This document shows positions 6,710 through 7,209 of a stretch of 7,209 nucleotides of DNA, piece after piece (the stretch's first letter is position 1; each line of letters opens with the position of its first letter). The stretch is taken from NCBI GenBank assembly GCA_029934875.1, contig JAOZLK010000223.1, forward strand, positions 1-7,209. Reading direction: 5' to 3'. A program made the translations under genes and the position numbers. Origin of the DNA: Bacteroidales bacterium. GTDB lineage: Bacteria > Bacteroidota > Bacteroidia > Bacteroidales > GCA-2748055. The notes beneath the pieces were generated by a model that had not been told where the DNA came from, did not search any database, and worked only from the letters and a program-made list of their open reading frames with translations.

Positions 6710-7209
6710 CTAGGGTATGGTTCTGAATATGGTATACCTGAGCATAATCTCAAACAAGAGGATCAGCATAGCAGCCAGCAGGAAGGGAAAATACTCTTCC
6801 TTCTTATTGCTGAATTGCTTCACATCCATCCTGGTTTTCTCAAGCTCATCGATCTGCTGATATATTTCCCTGAGTTTATGATTGTCGGTGGCCCTGAAAT
6901 AAGTGCCGTCGGTGGTCGCTGCAATTTTCTTTAGAACAACCTCATCGATTTCCACAGGCATGCTCCTGGTAATGGTCCTGCCAAAGGCATCCTGAACAGG
7001 AACCGGTGCTGTTCCCCGGGTTCCCACACCAATGGTATAAACCCTGATTCCAAAGCTGGCTGCTATTTCTGCCGCAGTGACCGGTCCAACATCACCCCGG
7101 TTGTTTACACCATCGGTAAGCAGAATCACCACCTTACTTTTGGCCTTGCTATTCTTTATGCGGTTGACAGCAGTAGCCAGTCCCATTCCGATTGCTGTCC
7201 CGTCTTCAT
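6710..7209 (-). CDS. batA: BatA: VWA-domain inner-membrane protein (5' part off the right edge)
   Basis: Only the C-terminal 165 residues are present; the frame is open through the right edge, so the gene begins outside the window. The visible part starts in the VWA domain with EDGTAIGMGLATA, which carries the second MIDAS residue (Thr), followed by VVILLTDGVNNRGD with the third (Asp). IRVYTIGVGTRG and a DAFGRTI segment follow, then DGTYFRATD and a helical ELEKTRMD segment. A C-terminal membrane helix (FLLAAMLILLFEIMLR) precedes a short tail. BatA and BatB are about 330-350 residues in other Bacteroidota, so roughly half is missing. The DxSxS part of the metal site cannot be checked. It is followed after 1 nt by batB, consistent with cotranscription and a paired complex. 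Confidence 0.93.
   Translation of the reverse strand, partial: EDGTAIGMGLATAVNRIKNSKAKSKVVILLTDGVNNRGDVGPVTAAEIAASFGIRVYTIGVGTRGTAPVPVQDAFGRTITRSMPVEIDEVVLKKIAATTDGTYFRATDNHKLREIYQQIDELEKTRMDVKQFSNKKEEYFPFLLAAMLILLFEIMLRYTIFRTIP

Noticed and set aside
6709..6753. Upstream ATG that would extend BatB by 15 residues
   Set aside because: The extension overlaps the batA coding end and its sequence does not look like a BatB N-terminus. The ATG at 6708 fits both the family and the 1-nt spacing.
1..7209. A novel defence system, mobile element, CRISPR array or RNA gene
   Set aside because: Every stretch is covered by recognised Bat or homocysteine-pathway genes with at most 20-nt gaps. No direct-repeat/spacer pattern, transposase, terminal repeat or tRNA-like sequence was seen.

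Overview
This window is a gene-dense, single-strand stretch from what is most likely an anaerobic member of the Bacteroidota. All eight genes are on the minus strand, so transcription runs from the right edge to the left edge. The order in transcription direction is batA (5' part missing), batB, batC, batD, batE, then a DUF39 homocysteine-synthesis protein, a NIL-domain/4Fe-4S ferredoxin, and a UPF0280 (COG2122, ApbE-like) protein whose last residues run off the left edge. The Bacteroidota assignment rests on the batABCDE gene order, on the Q/N/D/E-rich tail of BatC and on the general lack of Shine-Dalgarno sequences. The anaerobic lifestyle is inferred from the sulfide-dependent homocysteine genes.

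Right half (about 2302-7209): the Bat module. BatA and BatB are membrane-anchored von Willebrand A (VWA) proteins with MIDAS metal-site residues. BatC is an exported TPR protein with a striking 24-bp tandem repeat encoding an acidic/amide-rich tail. BatD is a large, mostly periplasmic protein with one membrane segment. BatE combines TPRs, two membrane segments and an SH3-like domain. Genes abut or overlap (1-nt gap A/B, TGATG overlaps B/C and D/E, 20 nt C/D), which fits one operon building one envelope complex. A MoxR ATPase and a DUF58 protein are usually found upstream in this family and would lie beyond the right edge.

Left half (about 1-2290): three genes matching the set implicated in making homocysteine directly from aspartate semialdehyde and sulfide in methanogens and sulfate reducers. 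The DUF39 protein has exactly two cysteines, both in conserved motifs. The second protein is a small NIL plus 2x[4Fe-4S] protein. The third is UPF0280, which has no good ATG at its family-like N-terminus and probably begins at TTG, 2 nt after the ferredoxin stop. It is open at the left edge and easily missed.

The most notable point is that only 11 nt separate batE from the DUF39 gene, with no room for a normal promoter or terminator. The envelope 'aerotolerance' module and the oxygen-sensitive sulfide-assimilation module therefore look cotranscribed. I saw no RNA genes, mobile elements, CRISPR arrays or convincing terminators, and no gene-free stretch longer than 20 bases.
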